Source of the DNA: Closterium sp. NIES-65
Lineage: Eukaryota; Streptophyta; Zygnematophyceae; Desmidiales; Closteriaceae
Reading direction: 5' to 3'
DNA length: 64,000 nucleotides
Assembly: GCA_948144175.1 (NCBI GenBank)
Contig: CANXME010002127.1
Coordinates: 868,001-932,000, forward strand
Within the stretch, counting starts at the first letter, position 1. Each line of letters begins with the position of its first letter. A program made the position numbers and the translations under genes. The notes under the pieces are model-generated. The model was not told where the DNA came from. It saw only the letters and a list, made by a program, of their open reading frames with translations, and did not search any database. Shown piece by piece: positions 39,542-50,782 of this stretch.

Positions 39542-39971
39542 CTTGGTAATCAGAGCGGGTTTACACGCGAGGTCTTCAACCGCTTAGTTCCGGCCTTTAA
39601 AAACCGCGGGGGCGACGACGAAAGCGCCGATACGGGTATGTAAAACCAGTTCCGCGCAATTTTTCTAAGTCCCCCTCGATTCGGTTTTCGAACACCCCTC
39701 AGATTTACTGGTGGAAAGGTTGGAGTTTCGACCGTTCGATCGAGTTTCATCTCAACGGCCCAGAGAATTTCGCTAAAAAAAGTTGGAATTTGGAGCGTCG
39801 GATCGATTTTCTCCTCAACGGCCAAGATCGGACGCGAATTTCGCCTAAGGGTGATTTACGCAACCTACAGAATTCGCGCTCGTCGATTCTACAGTCAATT
39901 TGACTCGCAGTAAGTCGACCAGCACCTAGAATTTGATTATTTTCGTCGCGCATCTTCCTGTAAATCACCAA

Positions 39972-40926
39972 ATGGAGGGAAAAGGAGATATTTCAGTACA
40001 GAAAATTGCGGAGTTACGTGCTGAGCATAAGCAAATACGTGCAGCGCTCCCACGACTCGAAAAACTCCTTGCGAACCAGTCGGCAACTGCCACAGCAGCA
40101 GCGACAACAGTAGCAGCAGCAGCAGCGGCTACACCGACAATTCTACATGCAACAACGGCGGCAGCTACAGTTAACCTCGAAGCAGTGAAGCTGAGGCTAC
40201 CGGAGGCGTTCGATCCTACAGTAAAAAGGAACGATGTTCGTCGATTCGTAGCTGAACTCGAAATTTACTTCGAAGCCGTTAGATGCACGACCCCGACAAA
40301 AGACGCAATGCGCATACGGCTCGCAGCAACACTGTTACGAGGCCCAGCTCTAGAGTGGATCAACAACAGAATAGTCCAAGGCGAGGGGACGTGGGCGCAG
40401 GTTCCTGCAGCACTGATCGAACAGTTCGACACGTTGAACAGTAGCTACTACGGAACACGAAGCAACAAGCCAACTAGTGGCATGGGGCGATTGGCACCAC
40501 CCACGACTGCCGACCCAATGGAGAACGACGAGGGCGATGTGGAGCAGCGGCTAGCAAATAATGAGACGTGCAAATTTTGCGGCGCTACAGGACATCGTAT
40601 CTTGGCGTGTTGGAAAATGAAGAGAAGGTGTGCGGAGCTGAAGGACAAGAACAGTGCGGCACCCCCGAAGCAGAAAACGGACAACGTGGCAACTTCGGAG
40701 AGGGCGAAAAAAGGAGAATATGGTGGCGCAAATTTAAAACGTCACGACCAGCCGGCACCAGGGGAAATCGCCGAGACTAATGGAGGATCCGCGAAACAAG
40801 ACCCTGCACCGACCGGGAAACTCCAGCCGTATACCCCGACAAGTAAGAATATTACTTCTCGTGGGTTTCAAGCCTTTATTAAGGGAGAGTCAGAAATTAA
40901 ACCGGTACCGGGTATTATGGGGACCC
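39972..40926 (+). pseudogene. Gypsy gag (capsid and zinc knuckle), interrupted by E8
   Basis: Likely start at ATG 39972 (MEGKGDISVQKIAEL); the frame is open from an upstream Met at 39933, but that lies in the 5' UTR. After a coiled-coil-like N-terminus and an Ala/Thr tract comes the retrotransposon gag domain: LRLPEAFDPTVKRNDVRRF, LEIYFEAV, AATLLRGPALEWINN, WAQVPAALIEQFDTLN (about residues 75-165). A zinc knuckle follows, CKFCGATGHRILAC (C-X2-C-X4-H-X4-C) near 40570-40610. The retropepsin domain lies beyond E8. The frame is intact up to the insertion at 40926. Confidence 0.85.
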
Positions 40927-41060
40927 TGTCAGAACATATATAGCTTATGCTGTTGTGTAGGCCATAGTGGGGTATCCCATAGGGGGTACAACCCAATTAG
41001 GGTTTGCTATTTGTACTCACTTCACTCATAGTTCATTCATTCCTCGATTAGTTCTTCTCA
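40927..41060 (+). repeat. E8 5' LTR
   Basis: TGTCAGAACATATATAGC...TTCTTCTCA. TSD GACCC precedes it, PBS follows. Confidence 0.93.
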
Positions 41061-41199
41061 TGGTATCGAGCAGGTTCCCCTGTGGGAACTGCGCCTAAGG
41101 CCCACCACTCGAAATTATTTTTTCTGCCCGAAGCGCTCTCATCCCGAGTCGCGCCTCGGGCCACTCTTTCACCGAGCCGCCCTGGCGGCCGGCCTTACC

Positions 41200-42060
41200 C
41201 TAGCGGCCCCGCTGCCCCGTGAACGCGGCCCCGCCGCCTCTTCTCTCGTGGCCTCGCCCCCCTTGCTCACGCGGCCCCGCCGCTCCTGATCGTGCGGCCC
41301 CGCCGCCTCTCCTCGTGCGGCCCCGCCGCTCCCTGATCGCGGCCTCGCCGCCCCTGCTCCAGCGGCCCCGCCGCCCCTTCTCTTGCGGCCTCGCCGCCCC
41401 TGCTCGCGGCCTCGCCGCCTCTGATCTCGCGGCCCCGCCGCCCCTTATCTCGAGGCCCCGCCGCCCCTGAGCTCACGGGCGCGCCGCCCCTGCTTCTGCG
41501 GCCCCGTCGCCCCTGCTCCAGCGGCCCCGCCGCCCCTGATCTTGCGGCCCTGCCGCCCTTGAACTCGCGGCCCCGCCGCCCCAGCGCTCACGGCCCCGCC
41601 GCCCCTGCATCGCGGCCCCGCCGCCCCAGCGCTCACGGCCCCGCCGCCCCAGCGCTCACGGCCCCGCCGCCCCTGCATTGCGGCCTCGCCGCCCCTGCAT
41701 TGCGGCCCAGCCGCCCCTGATCTAGAGGCCTCGCCGCCCCAGCGCTCCCGGCCCCGCCGCACCTGATCTTACGGCCCCGCCATCCCTGATCTCGCGGCCC
41801 TGCCGCCCCAGCAACTGCAACAGCCGAGCCGCCCGACTGCAGCAGCCGAGCCGCCCCGTTGCCGAGCCGCCCAGCAGCAGCCGAGCCGCCCAGCAGCAGC
41901 CGAGCCGCCCAGCAGCAGCCGAGCCGCCCAGCAGCAGCCGAGCCGTCTGGGAGCAGCCAAGCCGCCCCGCAGCAGCCGGACCGCCCGACCTGCCCTTTCT
42001 GGTGAGCACGGCACTGCCCCACTGCTACTGCGTGACCTTCCCCACTGCTTGCACTGCTAG
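41200..42060 (+). repeat. E8 GC-rich leader repeats
   Basis: 41210-41810: an array built of GCGGCCCCGCCGCCCCTG-type units with period about 25-30. 41820-41985: units of GCCGAGCCGCCCAGCAGCA (17-19 bp). CTGGTGAGCACGG at 41999-42011 lies about 65 bp before gag and resembles a splice donor. No coding support. Confidence 0.75.
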
Positions 42061-42072
42061 TCTGTCGCCGTC

Positions 42073-43604
42073 ATGGCTACCCCCAGTGTCCTCACTTTTG
42101 ACGCTGAGGGTCGAGCCATTGACTTTGAGGTCTGGGTCGACGACCTGCAGTTGTTTTTACAGTGCGATAGGGCGGACGGTCTCTCTCTCTTTGACCTCAC
42201 CTCTGGCGCCTCTCTTGCCCCTACTGCTGATGCTGACCCCACTGTTCGCTCTCAGTAGGCCACCCGCGATGCTGCTGCACGTCTTGCTGTGCATCGCCAC
42301 CTCCCTACCACTGAGCGCGCGCACTTTAGTCAGTACAAGAGTGCTCAGACCTTGTACGACGCTGTAGTTGCGCGCTACTCTTCCCCTGCCACTGCTGCAC
42401 TGAGCCGTCTCATGCTTCCGTACCTCTTTCCTGACCTCACTGCCTTTCCCACTGTCGCTGACCTCATCACGCACCTCCGCACTAGTGACACTCGCTACCG
42501 CGCCGCCGTTCCTGCTGAGTTCTGCGCCAAGAACCCCCCCCCCCATGTACATCACTCTCTACTACGTAGTAGCGCGCCTCCCTGACTCCCTTCGCGTAGT
42601 CAGGGACCACTTTCTCTCAGTCTGTCCCACCACCCTCACTGTCGACCTCCTCGAGAAGGCCCTCCTAGCGGCGAAGAATAGCATCGTCGCTGTAGGAGCT
42701 TCTCGGGGTGACCCTCGCACCCCCATCTTTGAGGGGTGCTCTCCTTCCCCCCTGCTGCCCTCTGTTGCCTCTGCTGCTGCTGCCGACCTGCTTGGTCTTG
42801 AGTCGGTCGGCGCGGCGTCTGCCCCTAGTGGGAGACGCCGCTCTGGCAAGGGCAAGGGGGGCAAGGGCGCGGGTGGAGCTGGAGGGGGCGGTGGAGGTGG
42901 CGGTGGAGGCGGCGGAGGGAGTGGGGGTGGCGGCGGGAGTGGTGGCGGGGGTGGTGGTGGTGGTGGCAGCGGCGGAGGAGGCGGCGGTGGTGGCGGCAGC
43001 GGTGGAGGTGGAGGCGGCGGAGGAGGCGGAGGAGGAGGCGGTGGTGGAGGAGGGGGTGGAGCTGGTCGAGGTGGTACCCCGCAGCGGAGCGGCTCTGGTA
43101 GTGGTCAGCGCCAGCAGCAGCAGCAGCAGCGTTCGCGGGACATCCCTCCGCCCCAGCAGCTCTGTGAGTGGTACACGCAGCGTCAGCGGGGTGGGGGTAC
43201 TGGTCCGTGCACCTACGTCCTTCGGTCCGGCGACCGTGCGGGTGACCAGTGTGGGGAGGCCCACCCCACCCAGCGCTGCTTTGGCCGCCTGACGGACGCT
43301 TGGCGTCAGCAGTTCCCCGAGGCTAGTGAGATCCCCCGCTGGGGAGAGCTGTCTAGGGCTGGTGTAGCTATCTTTGATCTTGACTTTGATGCTATCCTTG
43401 CTGCTATGTATGCTTTGACTATTAGTGAGGAGGGTGACTGTTACCGGTGTTTCCCGCGCGACCCGGGCATTGGTACTGCTGCGCTAGGTGCCTGTGAGAC
43501 TGCTGCTCTAGGTGCCAGTGCGTCTGTGCTCTCAGGTACTGGTGAGGCTGCGCTCTCAGGTACTAGTGAGGCTGCGCTCTCAGGTACTGCGTCGGCTTCG
43601 GCCT
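42073..43604 (+). pseudogene. E8 gag, stop and poly-C frameshift
   Basis: Starts MATPSVLTFDAEGRAIDFE at 42073. TAG at 42256-42258 replaces Trp in a block read as VWATRDAA in E9. The frame shifts at a run of C at 42533-42544, after LPAEFCAKN-type sequence. The second part reads YYVVARLPDSLRVVRDHFL, SIVAVGASRGDPRTPIFEG, then a glycine tract of about 80 residues (42870-43065). RDIPPPQQLCEWY and the zinc motif CTYVLRSGDRAGDQC...CGEAHPTQRCF (43205-43275) follow, then LTDAWRQQF, FDLDFDAILAAMYAL and the PDPGIGTAALGA spacer leading into the protease. Confidence 0.87.
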
Positions 43605-43749
43605 CCCTCACTTTCACACTTGACTCCGGAGCTTCTCGCTCCTTCTTTCGAGACCGCACCATACTCACGCCGCTTGGTTGGCCGGTTGTAGTCTCCCTGG
43701 TTAACCCCTCTGGGGGTCCTGTCCTCGGGCACCCTGTCTGGTCTGTACC
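43605..43749 (+). pseudogene. E8 protease start, interrupted by E10
   Basis: Aspartic protease motif LDSGASRSFFRD (43618-43655) followed by LVNPSGGPVLG, which matches LADPSGGPVIA of E5/E10. Interrupted by E10 at GTACC. Confidence 0.85.
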
Positions 43750-43881
43750 TGCCAGAATGAGAAACAGGAATGAAATGTGACTAGCAGGAACAAAAGTACA
43801 AATATGAAACCCTAATCTGGTGTACCCCGTATGGTGTGACCCACTACAGCCTAGAACCACACAAACATATAATGTTTGACA
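43750..43881 (-). repeat. E10 3' LTR
   Basis: TGCCAGAATGAGAAAC...AATGTTTGACA on the plus strand. The terminal TGTC has become TGCC. TSD GTACC on the left. Confidence 0.92.
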
Positions 43882-44115
43882 CACCCCCATAGGCAAAGTG
43901 GGGGAGACCTAGGGGTCACAAGACCAGTCAAGGCAAAGCAAGGCAAACAAGCTCAGGGTGGATCTCGAGGATTCCACACAAATTCCGAGCACAAGCAAGT
44001 GGTCACAAGACCAGTTCACATGCAGTTTTATAATAGAGCAAGAGGTACAATGATCACAACCTAGCAAGGGCAAACATGTAGGTATATATATATAATGATC
44101 ACAGTACAGCCAAAG

Positions 44116-45753
44116 TCAAGAAGTAAGCAAGTGAGGAACAGTCGGCACAAGGCCTAGAAGAGTGCAAAAACGCTGATGGTCAACAGGCGGAAGCGCCATG
44201 GTGAACACATCAGGAGTGTTGGCCTCAGTGGCCACGTAAAGCAGAAGAAGCTGACCACGCTGCTGTAGCTCTCGAGCTAGAAAGTAACGCAGAGCAATGT
44301 GCTTCGTCCTGTGCTCCAGTCTGTGCTCCTAACACAAGGCTATGGTTGCCTTGTTGTCGACGTACAGCACTGGAGGAGAACGAGGCTGCTCTCCAAGGTC
44401 AGTCAGCAGGTAGGTGAGCCAGCGAAGCTCCTGGGCAGCCATGGCCGTGGCGTAGATCTCAGCCTCACAGCTGGAGCTGAGAACAGAAGAAGAACGAGTA
44501 GAATGCCAAGAGACAGAGCCAGAGCCAAGACTGAAGGTGTAACCCTGAGACGACCGCTGAGTAGCCTGGTCGTCTGCCCAAGAAGCGTCTGAGTGCCCAG
44601 TGAGAACAGGCCGGTCTCGCCCTCCAAGCACTAGCCCCATGCCCGACGTACTGCACAAGTAGCGCAACACCCTCTTAGCTGCATCCATGTGCTCCTTCCG
44701 GTGACGGCCGGGAGCGACATAGCGTGCTAAGATGCTGAGAGGGTATGCAAGGTCAGGTCGAGTGCAGGTCATCAAGTACATGAGGCAGCCCACAAGCTCT
44801 GGATACGGACCACTCGGCTCTACGGACTCATCCGAAGGCAGAGCTGAGAGCGAGTGTCCCGTAGGCAGAGGAGTGGACTGAGGCGAGGAGTACGTGAAGC
44901 CGAAGCGCTGAAGGACCTGCTGCACCATGTGTGACTGAGTCAAGGTGATGGTGCGCCGTGCTCTGTCCCGGGTGATCCGCAAGCCAAGATAGCTTGTCAG
45001 TTCACCCAGGTCTGTGCACGTGTGTCTCTTCTGCAGCTCGGACTTCACGTGAGCGAGACCAGCTGTGTCAGAAGTGGCAAAGACCAAGTCGTCGACGTAC
45101 ACGAGGATGTAGAACAGCGGCAGTGAGGGGTCGGTGCGTAGAAACAGCGACGGGTCAGCAGTAGAAGGAGCGAACCCAAGAGCCGCAAGTGTAGTCCTCA
45201 GTGTGACGTGCCACTCACGTGGCGCCTGGCGGAGACCGTAGACTGGCCGCCGGAGGCTCCACTGGGTACCAGGAGGGAACGACCTAGTGAAGCAAGGTGG
45301 GCGGCGCAGCCAGATCTCCTCGTGCAGGCTGCCCTGTAAGAAAGCTGTGCTGAAGTCAAGAGAGTGGAGCTCGTAGTCACGCTGAGCGGCGACGTGTAGC
45401 AGAACCCGAAGAGTGGTCATCTTCGGGGTCGGGGAGAAGGTCTGGAAGAACTCAACTCCCTCTCGCTGACTGAAGCCTCGTGCAACGTAACGCGCCTTGA
45501 AGACAGGCGGAGAGCCCGGCGGCCGCTTCACCCTGAAAATCCACATGCCACTGACGATGGTCGCCCCAGGTGGGGGAACCTCGTCGACGTAGGTGCCTGT
45601 GGACTTCCAGGAAGCCATCTCTGTGTCCATGGCTGACTGCCACTGAGAGGAGTAGGGACCGGCCATCGCCTCTGCGTAAGAGCGTGGGGTCGGGATGTCT
45701 GGTGCATCCGGGTCTCCCTCAGGGGCAACAAGCATGGACACGAGATGGGGCAA
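44116..45753 (-). pseudogene. E10 reverse transcriptase and RNase H, one stop
   Basis: 474 open codons (45753-44329) with RT blocks WQSAMDTEMASWKS, GMWIFRVKRPPGSP, FFQTFSPTPKMTTLR, FSTAFLQGSLHEEIWLRRPP, catalytic YVDDLVFAT near 45100-45075 and LTSYLGLRITRDRARRT. RNase H follows: TGHSDASWADDQATQ, SSSCEAEIYATA, YVDNKATIALC. TAG at 44329-44331 replaces a Glu codon; the rest of RNase H then continues (HRTKHIALRYFL, then damaged) to a TGA at 44116. The catalytic residues are kept. Confidence 0.9.
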
Positions 45754-46296
45754 AGCAGCGGCAAGGCAACCAAACTCCTCCTGCCTCTCCTCAAGAACGT
45801 CCGTGCTAAGAGCACACTCACCCTCGACGGACGGAGGACAGACAGACTCAGACTCAGCAACAAGACTCGCAGCGTAGTCTAGACGACACGCAGCTGCAAA
45901 GTCGACAAGCTCAGTGACTAAGGCAGACGCAGCAGCGGACTCAAAGGAAGGGTCAGTGACAACCGTAGCCAGGAGACGTGTGACAGTAGGACTGGCAGCG
46001 CGAAGGGTGTCTCACTCCGGGTCAGCAAGAGCAGGAAGAGAGGACGCAGGAGGCGACGGGAGAGCGACACGCTGCGGAGCAGTGGACTGACGAAGCGCCA
46101 TCTGGTGAGTGCTTGGGAGAGCAGGAGGACGCTGACGCTGGACACGACTACCAGTGGTAGCAGCACGAACAGGCGACGCTCAACAAGACGCAGGTGACAC
46201 AGGACGTGACGCAGGCTCACGTCTCTCAGCAAGACCTCCAGTCGGACCAGTGTAAGGAGTAGGCACAGGGAGTGGGGAGGCAGGCGGTAACTGTGG

Positions 46297-47529
46297 CTAT
46301 GACTGGACAGACGGCGGACACTCTAAGGCGAGAGGAGGACAAGGAGGAGGAGGCTGACCAAGAACCTGCTGAAGGAGCGGAACGAAGTACGGCCGTAGCC
46401 GTGCAGCAACTCCCGAACCAGCAGAGACACCAGCGGCAGGGTCCTCAGCACCAGCAGAAGCTCCACCCTCCGGGTCCTCCACTCCAGCAGCAGCAGCAGC
46501 AGCACCTCCAGCAGCAGCAGCACCTCCAGCACCAGGGTCCGCAGCACCCGCAGCAGCTCCAACGCCCGGGTCCTCAGTACGAGTAGCACCTCCAGCAGCA
46601 CCGCCAGCAGCAGCAGCACCTCCAGCACCAGGGTCCGCAGCACCCGCAGCAGCGTCAACTCCGGGGACCCCAGCACCAGCAGCTCCACTCCGGAGACTGA
46701 TGTGCCGAGCGTACCACTCTCGAAGCTGTGGGGAAGAGGGCGGCTCCCGCCGTGGTGGGGAAACACGAGTACCAACTCCAGTAGCACAACGCGCCCGAGA
46801 CGCACCCCGCCGGAGGCTGCAGTACCGTGAGTACCACTCACGTAGCTGCTGCAAAGAGGGAGGTCCTCCAGGCGCCTCACAGTCAACTGCAACACCACCA
46901 GGCTCAGCACCCCCAGACTCAGCAACGCCAGGCTCAGTACCCCCAGACCCAGCATCCCCAGGCTCAGCACCCCCAGTCTCAGCACCCCCAGACTCAGCAC
47001 CCTCAGGCTCCACCCGCTCAGGCTTCGCACGCTCAGGCTCCGTACGCTCAGGCTCAGCACCTCTAGCAGGACGCGAGTCGACAGCTACCTCGGCAGGCTC
47101 AACCGGGTCTACCTGAGAGACACTTGAGGGAGCGGCACCCTGAGGGGGAAGGGGGTCTACCACTGCAGCACCTGGCGCGAGGAAGAGAGGTGGGGGAGGG
47201 AGCGGGGCAGTGCGGTAGGGGAAGAGGCAGTAGAAGGGCACGGACTCGTCAAAAGTAACGTCCTGAGAGGGGAAGACGCGGTGCGAGGCGGGGTGGTAAA
47301 ACTGCCAGCCAGACGCATCCGGGACAAAGCCAAGAAAGACACAGGGAGCAGTGCGGGAGGAGAGCTTGTCCGCAGACGTGTCGCGAACAAAAGCTCGGGA
47401 TCCCCAGACACGGAAGCGTGACGCATCGCCAACCTCCCTCGTCCACAGCAGTGTGGGCGAGGTCTCCGGAGCGGAGACACAAGCCAGAGGTTGAGCTGAT
47501 GCGCAGTGTACCGGACCGCAAACGGCCAC
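46297..47529 (-). pseudogene. E10 integrase C-part and integrase-RT linker
   Basis: 410-codon minus-strand frame: WGSRAFVRDTSADKLSSRT, CVFLGFVPDASGWQFYH, SQDVTFDESVPFYCLFPY, then a degenerate minisatellite (46890-47065). Two REW motifs follow (QQLREWYSRYCSLRRG near 46850-46800 and PQLREWYARHISLRSG near 46725-46680), then an Ala/Gly-rich region with DPGAGGAAAAGGA units and RPYFVPLLQQVLGQPPPP. Ends in TAG (46297-46299) where Gln is expected. Confidence 0.85.
46890..47065 (-). repeat. 15-bp coding minisatellite in E10 linker
   Basis: About 11 diverged units of the CAGGCTCAGCACCCC type (plus strand). Confidence 0.8.
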
Positions 47530-48960
47530 AGAAAGTGGGGGGCAGCCGCGTGGACTAAGGAGGTACGAGCGACCTCCATGACCAAGCCAATGCGGCGCTC
47601 AGCAACCCTATTCTGCAGTGGAGAGGCCGGAAGCGTGAACGACTGGCGAATGCCGTGCTCGGCACAGTAGGCTGCCAAGAGGTCAGAGGAGAACTCGCCA
47701 CCTCTGTCAGAGTGCAAGCGCAGGACAGGAAACTCCGAGCGAAAACGCTCTCGCAGCTGAAGACGTGCTATGCTGATCCAAGGGATCAGGACATCAGGGA
47801 CTTCACCCTTGGTGCGCAAGGGGAAGACCGTGGTGTAGCGCGAGTAGTCGTCAACGACGATCAAGAAGTACCTCTCCTGGCCCTGACCACGGACGCGGGC
47901 TGGGCCCCACACGTCCATGTGGAGCGTCTGCAAAGGAGCAGTCGTCGGGGGGAACGAGGAGGAGTGAGGGGCAACGCGCTGCGGCCCCTCGACACAGGGA
48001 AGACAAGGAGGAGCAAGGGAGGGTGGGAGGGGAGGGAGTACCCGAGGAAGACCAGAGACAAGGTACCGGAAGTGCATGCCCCGAAGGCGCTGCACTGACG
48101 GGTGACCAAGTCGGTGGTGCCAGAGGACAGTCTTGTGCGCTAGAGAGCAACACGAGCAGGGGGCAAACAGCTGACCTGACGCAAACGCAGACGCAGACAC
48201 CGCTACCTGAGGGGACTCAGTGGTCAGTGTGTACAGGTCCGACCCCGGCTGCCGAGTGAAGGTAGCCAGGTGACGGCCCGTCCGAGCACACGTGCAGGGT
48301 GTCACGCGCTCGTAGGCAGGGGTAAACTGGTGAACACCCCCATCCTGAAGCGCACAACCCGCCACCAAGTTCGTAGAGAACGAGGGGAGGTGGAGACCTG
48401 AAAGTGTGCCCGACGGGACAGCAGGACAAGGAAGGACAGTGGAGGAGGTCGCAATGACCGGACCCCCAGAGGGGTCAGCGAGCGAGACAGCGACTGGTCG
48501 AGCAAGGGGCTCAAGAGCAGTGCGGTCACGAAAGAAACAGCGCGAAGCGCCTGAGTCTAGAGTGAAGGTGTGCAGTGCCTCAGTGGACTCAGTAGTACCT
48601 GGGGTGGCGGACACACAAGCACCTAGAGCAGTAGCCGCACTAGCACCTGGGGCAGCAGACACGCAAGCACCTAGGGCGGCAGCCTCACTCGTGCGGATGC
48701 CTGGGTCAGGCGGAACACACAGGTACTGGTCCTCCTCTCCACTAATAGTCAATGTATACATGGCTTTGAGAATAACATCAAAATCAAGAGCATAGATATC
48801 GATATCCTTCTTGAGGAGATCAGCCCACTGAGGGAGCTCAGGAGCGTCAGGAAACTGAGCACGCCACGCGTCATCTAGGCGAGAGAAGCAGCGCTGCGCA
48901 GTGTGTGCCGTCCCGCACGTCTGTGCCTTGCGGCGACCAGTGCGGATGACGTACGTGCAG
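47157..48960 (-). pseudogene. E10 gag zinc motif, protease, GAG-pre-integrase and integrase core
   Basis: One minus-strand frame from the glycine-tract shift to 47157. Zinc motif CTYVIRTGRRKAQTC...CGTAHTAQRCF near 48960-48890, then LDDAWRAQFPDAPELPQW, IDIYALDFDVILKAMY. Protease LDSGASRCFFRD near 48565-48530 followed by LADPSGGPVIATSSTVLP. GAG-pre-integrase HHRLGHPS near 48120-48095, CLPCVEG near 48005-47985. Integrase: HMDVWGPARVRGQGQ, VVDDYSRYTTVFPLR, LHSDRGGEF near 47715-47690, and LQNRVAERRIG (Gly of QNG changed to Arg) near 47610-47580. The frame shifts after YTAHQLNLW near 47490. The catalytic D, D and E are kept. Confidence 0.9.
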
Positions 48961-50058
48961 CTAAGGCTCCCCCCCCCCACCCCCGTGCTGTAAGTACCAC
49001 TCACGAAGCTCCTGGGAGGACTGAGGGTGCTGCGCGCTCTGGCCAGTGCCAGAGCCTCCACGACCACCACCGCCGCCTCCACCATGACCACCACCGCCCC
49101 TGCCGCCTCCACGTCCACTGCCGCCACCACCACCGCCCCCACCCCGGCCACCGCCGCCGCCGCTGCCTCCACCACCCCCACCGCTGCCACTAGCCCCTCC
49201 AGCCCCGCCACCACCCCCACCGCCGCCACCACCCCCACCACCGCCTCCCCCGCCGTCACCCCCACCGCCCTTGCCTCCCCTGCCCTTGCCGCTGCGGCGC
49301 CCGCTGGGAGCGGACGCAGAGCCGACCTGCTCAGCACCAAGGAGGTCGACAGCATCAGCAGAGGCGACAGAGGGGAGCAGGGGGGAGGGGGAACACCCCT
49401 CGAAGAAAGGGGTGCGGGGGTCGCCACGAGAGGTACCTACAGCTACAATACTCTTCTCAGCTGCAAGTAGTTCCTTCTCTAGGGCGGTAATGGTGAGCTC
49501 AGTGGGGCAGCGAGCTAGGAAGTGGTCCCTGACTGTACGCAGAGTGTCAGGGAGGCGGGTGACTAGGTGGTAGAGAGTGAGCCAGAGCGGGGGAGGGTTG
49601 GAGGCAGGAAACTCAGCGGGCATGGCTGCACGGAAGCGGGCATCACTAGTGCGGAGGTGAGTGATGAGGTCAGCGACTGTCTGGAAGGCGGACAGGTCGG
49701 GGAACAGGTAGGGAAGCGAGAGGCGGCCTAGTGCAGCTGAGGCCGGGGAGGAGTAGCGCGCAACTACAGCAGTGTACAGGGCCTGCGCAGTCTGATGCTG
49801 GCCAAAGTGCTCGCGCTCGTCTACTCGCAGGGAGTTGCGGATAGCAAAGCGGGCGTGGGCATCGCGAGTCTGCCACTGTGAGCGAGCAGTAGCAGCAGCA
49901 GTAGTAGCAGGAGGAGGGACTGTGCCTAGTGCGTGATCGTACAGCGAGATATCCTCTCTGGCAGTGAGCTGGAGGAACAGATGCAGATCATCGAGCCAGG
50001 TCTCAAACTTAATCGGGCGGCCCTCAGTATCGAACGAGAGAACTGGAGGGCTAGCCAT
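48961..50058 (-). CDS. E10 gag, glycine-rich tail, truncated by a homopolymer frameshift
   Basis: ATG at 50056-50058, MASPPVLSFDTEGRPIKFE, as in E5. 365 codons: gag domain (WLDDLHLFLQLTAREDISLYD, TRDAHARFAIRNSLRVDE, YTAVVARYSSPASAALGRL, LITHLRTSDARFRAAMP, WLTLYHLVTRLPDTLR) over about residues 1-200, SIVAVGTSRGDPRTPFFEG, then GKGRGGKGGGG and about 80 residues of almost pure Gly. QELREWYLQHGGGG follows. The frame ends after a C run (48971-48980 on the plus strand), just before the zinc motif, which follows in another frame. The uninterrupted N-terminal domain makes this the cleanest gag in the window together with E5. Confidence 0.87.
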   Translation of the reverse strand: MASPPVLSFDTEGRPIKFETWLDDLHLFLQLTAREDISLYDHALGTVPPPATTAAATARSQWQTRDAHARFAIRNSLRVDEREHFGQHQTAQALYTAVVARYSSPASAALGRLSLPYLFPDLSAFQTVADLITHLRTSDARFRAAMPAEFPASNPPPLWLTLYHLVTRLPDTLRTVRDHFLARCPTELTITALEKELLAAEKSIVAVGTSRGDPRTPFFEGCSPSPLLPSVASADAVDLLGAEQVGSASAPSGRRSGKGRGGKGGGGDGGGGGGGGGGGGGGGGGAGGASGSGGGGGGSGGGGGRGGGGGGGGSGRGGGRGGGGHGGGGGGGRGGSGTGQSAQHPQSSQELREWYLQHGGGGGEP

Positions 50059-50650
50059 AGCTGAAGTAGCAGTAGCAGAAGTAGCAGTAGCAGTAGAAGT
50101 AGCAGTAGTAGTAGCAGTTCAGTACTGGTGCTGCTGCTCAGGTAAGGAGGGCGCGGCTCGGCTAGGACGGCGCGGCTCGGCTAGGGCGGCGCGGCTCGGC
50201 TAGGGCGGCGCGGCTCGGCTAGGGCAGCGCGGTTCGGGTCGGGTCGCGCAGCGCGGCTCGGCCGTAGAGGGGCGAGCGCGGGAGGGGCCGTGAGAGGCAA
50301 GCGCGGGGGCCACACGGGGCCGTTCGAGGCTAAAGCGGGGCCAATCGGGGCCGTAGGAGGCTAGCGCGGGGCCGTAGGTGGGCCGTGGGAGGCTAGCGCG
50401 GGGCTACACGGGGCCGTTCGGGGCTAGCGCGGGGCCGTAGGGGGCCGTGAGAGGCTAGCGCGGGGCCGACGCGGGGCCTTAAGGGGCTAGCGCGGGGTCT
50501 TAAGACGGGGCCGTGAGAGGCCGTAAGGGGCGACGCGAGAGAACGAGGCGCACGAGGGCGCTAGGAAAAGGCGGCGCACGAGGGCGCGGCTAGCGGAAAC
50601 GGTGGGCCCTAACGTTCCGGTCCTAGGTGGAACCTAGGCTCGTAATACCA
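50059..50650 (-). repeat. E10 GC-rich leader repeats
   Basis: Between PBS and gag. On the plus strand, GCGGCTCGGCTAGGGCG units at 50150-50225 (17 bp), then GGGGCCGTTCGGGGCTAGCGC-type units (50270-50520). A short TAGTAGCAG run directly precedes the gag ATG. No coding support. Confidence 0.75.
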
Positions 50651-50782
50651 TGTCAGAATGAGAAACAGGAATGAAATGTGACTAGCAGGAACAACAGTAC
50701 AAATATGAAACCCTAATCTGGTGTACCCCCTATGGTGTGACCCACTACAGCCTAGAACCACCAAAACATATAATGTTTGACA
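50651..50782 (-). repeat. E10 5' LTR
   Basis: About 96% identical by eye to the left LTR. PBS complement CGTAATACCA precedes it, TSD GTACC follows. Confidence 0.92.

Larger units (their letters stand above)
43750..50782 (-). mobile_element. E10: Ty1/copia element inserted in E8 protease region
   Basis: LTRs 43750-43881 and 50651-50782 (132 bp) differ at about 5 positions. TSD GTACC at 43745-43749 and 50783-50787. PBS TGGTATTACGAGCC and hairpin polypurine tract present. Complete module order on the minus strand: leader (50650-50059), gag, protease, integrase, linker, RT, RNase H, 3' UTR. Interrupted by a poly-C/poly-G shift at 48965-48980, a frameshift in integrase, and in-frame TAGs in the linker and RNase H. 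Gag and PBS are closest to E5 and E4/E7. Confidence 0.92.

Noticed and set aside
43441-43896. 151-codon minus-strand frame across the E8/E10 boundary
   Set aside because: Antisense of the E8 protease region and the E10 LTR; it spans an insertion junction and cannot be an ancestral gene.
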